Assembly (NCBI RefSeq): GCF_910596095.1
Contig: NC_056540.1
Location: 12,393,001-12,457,000 of the forward strand
Source: Thunnus maccoyii
Lineage: Eukaryota; Chordata; Actinopteri; Scombriformes; Scombridae
Direction: 5' to 3'
DNA: 64,000 nucleotides
Under the pieces are notes generated by a model. The model saw only the letters and a program-made list of their open reading frames with translations, was not told the DNA's origin and ran no database searches. The position numbers and the translations under genes are program-made. Below are positions 61,658 through 64,000 of the stretch, in pieces (within the stretch, counting starts at the first letter, position 1; each line of letters opens with the position of its first letter).

Positions 61658-61663
61658 TTTATT
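61658..61663 (-). terminator. Likely polyadenylation signal of prelid1
   Basis: TTTATT on plus (AATAAA on minus), about 1.43 kb past the prelid1 stop codon, facing the mxd3 signals. Confidence 0.45.
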
Positions 61664-61983
61664 GACAAACTGATACAGTAAGCGCGCATAGTTGCATGAG
61701 TTGTATCATCAGACCTAAGCTGAATGTGAAAAACAAAGGCATCAGTTTTGCCTTTATACACACATTTCAAATATAGATGCAAACAGACCCACTGCAACCA
61801 GGTAACCATATGAAGAGTGCTAAATGACAAGTGCCTGTCAACAATTTGGACCCTTCTTACTCAGTGAACTTAAACTTAAAATTAATGAGATGATAAGTCT
61901 TGGTAGGATGATTAAGGTACATTTGGGTGAACAAAGACAACATAAGCGAAAATACAACTGAAAAAAATCATACATATTCATTG

Positions 61984-62632
61984 GCATTAAAGCTGCATTA
62001 GGAAGTTTTCTGGAAAAGGAAAAAAAAAAAAAAACAATGAAAAAAGCCAGAATTTGAAAATACACCTCTCCTCCTGCAGCCCCTCCCCCTTCTGTCCCAA
62101 GCCCCTCCCACCAGATGGGCACAGGCATATTCAACATGGATGTAGATATGCACACACTTCATACGTGCATGAACCAACAGTTTAACTGTTTACTGCCTCA
62201 TTCGAGCAACAGAAAGTTTGGAGGCCAGGCGAGCAGTGGTACACTGACAGATAGGAAGTGACGGGACTGCATGAATTGTATGCAGATCAGATCAGATACT
62301 GACCCGTCACTCAGGGACTCGGTTCAGAGCTGCAGGTCCGGCTCTCTGACGGACTGCTCACTGAGAAGGTTTTGGAGGCAGGCAATTAATGAGACGGGCA
62401 GAGTGCGTGCAGGTAGACAGGCAAGGATCCAATCATTTCATGTGGGCCGAATACAATGATTTGGACGGGCTTATTACAAGCTTGCGACAGCCACAAATAC
62501 CAGATTTTTTTTCTTTCTTTTTTTTTTTTTTAAGCAGAGCATTTGATTAATTGATTGCTTTCAGGATGTAAAGAGAATTTCAACAAATATAACAAAAAAT
62601 GCTTGTAACATAAATTGCCTTCCCTAGCTTAA
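61984..62632. mobile_element. Probable DNA element inside the prelid1 3' UTR
   Basis: The left edge TTAAAGCTGCATTAGGAAG and the right edge 'aaattgccttccctagcttaa' are imperfect inverted copies. The inside is compositionally unlike the surrounding UTR ('cccctcccccttctgtccca', 'cgtcactcagggactcggtt', 'caagcttgcgacagccacaa') and I recall the text as a dispersed percomorph repeat. Exact ends are uncertain, and there is no coding content. Confidence 0.5.
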
Positions 62633-63097
62633 ATCACATATTTTGTAATTATACAGATCTGAGCTTCTGTAAAAGAATAGTTAGCGATTACAAAACAACT
62701 CATAAAAACAGTTAAAAGCAAATACTGTTGAAGGGCACAGAGGTTGAGCAAAGGTCTGAGGACAGTATCAAGGTTGGCAAAGTGCTATCGTCATTTTATA
62801 GCACCCAGAGCCATATTCAACCAATCCTTTCTAAGATCTCTATCTCTGATAAATACCGAGAGGATCTGGTATCAAAGGTGTGGTGCAGGAACGGGGAGGC
62901 TGGAACAGGCTCTCGAATCCAGCTCAGGCCTTATGTGGTCCACCCACCATATCAGTCAGATGCTCCCCTCACAGAGGTGTCTACCCATGACCGGGATCAA
63001 TTTGTCTCACCCCAATGCATAACTGAGCCATGAGAGGGGTAAAGATAAATCTGTCCCAGTATCAGTGGAAACAGAGCCAGTGGTTTTATGTAGCTAA

Positions 63098-63219
63098 TCA
63101 CACATATTGTTTCTTCTGGGCGTGTGAGGCGAGGTCTTTGGCTTTCTCCTTAGCTGCCAGTGCTGTCTCTCTTGCCCGTTCTGTGGCTGTTTCGGCGAGG
63201 GTTCTTGATGGAGTTTCAC
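63098..63219 (-). CDS. prelid1: PRELI domain protein 1, last coding exon only
   Basis: This is the terminal exon on the minus strand: acceptor 'ctattctag' at 63220, then GETPSRTLAETATERARETA and LAAKEKAKDLASHAQKKQYV to the stop at 63098-63100. It matches the human PRELID1 end (GEAPSKTLVETAKEAKEKAK, ETALAATEKAKDLASKA). PRELID1 pairs with TRIAP1 in the mitochondrial intermembrane space and moves phosphatidic acid for cardiolipin synthesis; this exon carries the LEA-like Ala/Lys tail, not the lipid-binding fold. The upstream exons were not found up to 64000, so the preceding intron is at least 780 bases and the gene continues beyond the window. It lies tail to tail with mxd3, a neighbour in human 5q35.3 as well. 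Confidence 0.93.
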
Positions 63220-64000
63220 CTAGAATAGAATAGAAGAATACTTCAAAAATACAGTACACCGAGAACATTCTTCTCTGTATATTTATGCAGTTCACGAAAA
63301 GCATCGCACTTCCTTCATGATTTTGAACTGTGCAATAAACCAGATGCTTGCATAACATTTTGAATCATCAGTATAATTTGTACTGACTCTCAGCTTGTCC
63401 GTTTCCCAGCAAATTAAAAAAAAAAACAAAACAAAAACAAAACAATGACAGGGCTTTTATCAACAACATATCACCAAGATTTCAATAGGAAACAGCTGGA
63501 AGTGGATACAGATGGACACACTTAAAACAATACAACAATATACTTTACGCTTTCAATGCCATTTTACTTGTTTGGCCTGAACTACTACAAAATTTGCTAT
63601 AAACTTTCAGTATTTACCATTACTACATTTCACAGACCTGAAAACTTGTGTTCTTGCAAATTGAAATCTTATAAATTATGCCACATCTTTGGAAGCAGCT
63701 AATCAAATTAAGCTTTGCTAAAACCGCCCATAAGTTTTTACACACAAAAGGCAAAAGACACTCAGCACTTTTTTCATTTGTTCAGTCAAAAATCTGTGCA
63801 TCTTGTAATTTAGATGTCGCTTTGCTTTCTGAATAAATCCTGCTAAGCGATAGCCTGACAGTATGAGAACGCTCGTTTCTTCATCGTTCCTAAATGAACT
63901 GGATTCATAAACCTTTTCCATAGCAGACATCTTGACTTGTCATAGCAGGAAAAGCACAGGTGTTACTAATGAGATCAAGCAATGCCTCCGTTCCAGCAAT
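63220..64000 (-). other. prelid1 intron (partial)
   Basis: AT-rich with an A-rich simple stretch at 63415-63445. The 70-codon frame at 63718-63930 on the minus strand does not resemble a PRELI domain, so it is not taken as an exon. Confidence 0.6.

Noticed and set aside
63718-63930. Upstream exon of prelid1
   Set aside because: The translation (MSAMEKVYESSSFRND...) does not match any part of the PRELI domain.

Overview
The window is a piece of a ray-finned fish (percomorph-like teleost) nuclear genome. The evidence is short vertebrate-type exons in GT-AG introns, (CA)n microsatellites, and many small dispersed repeats (MITE-like and tRNA-headed elements) that I recognise by sequence as typical of percomorph fish. 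No viral, bacterial or CRISPR-like content was seen.

Layout. (1) 1-31.4 kb is gene-free. It holds repeat copies, including one transposon nested inside another at 12.5-14.7 kb, two tRNA-like repeat heads, and several unique stretches that could be conserved regulatory DNA. (2) 31.6-32.3 kb (+) is an intact single-exon atonal-type bHLH gene, an atoh1 paralogue, with a TATA box directly beside a 24-base G run. (3) 33.4-38.8 kb (-) is dok3, five coding exons, 541 aa. (4) 39.4-45.5 kb (-) is ddx41, 17 coding exons, 614 aa. (5) 47.5-56.6 kb (-) is fam193b, ten coding exons, 975 aa. (6) 57.9-60.3 kb (+) is mxd3, six coding exons, 199 aa. (7) 63.1-63.2 kb (-) is the last coding exon of prelid1; the rest lies beyond the right edge. 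I placed every exon of genes 2-6 by reading splice sites and reading frame; each CDS adds up to a whole number of codons.

The block dok3-ddx41-fam193b, with mxd3 and prelid1, matches the gene content of human 5q35.3, where DOK3, DDX41 and FAM193B lie in this order and orientation. The atoh1 gene is the notable extra: human ATOH1 is at 4q22. The 4q22 and 5q35 regions carry known duplicate pairs (SNCA/SNCB, PDLIM5/PDLIM7), so this gene is best explained as an atoh1 duplicate kept in fish and lost in mammals (atoh1b/atoh1c type).

The genes do not form an operon or one pathway. They include a neural/hair-cell fate factor (atoh1), an immune adaptor (dok3), a housekeeping helicase and nucleic-acid sensor (ddx41), a poorly known nuclear protein (fam193b), a MYC-network repressor (mxd3) and a mitochondrial lipid-transfer protein (prelid1). 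fam193b and mxd3 are head to head over about 1.3 kb; atoh1/dok3 and mxd3/prelid1 are tail to tail. No complete new multi-gene system was found. The most useful leads are the atoh1 locus and its flanking desert, small lineage-type changes inside fam193b and dok3, and the nested repeats.
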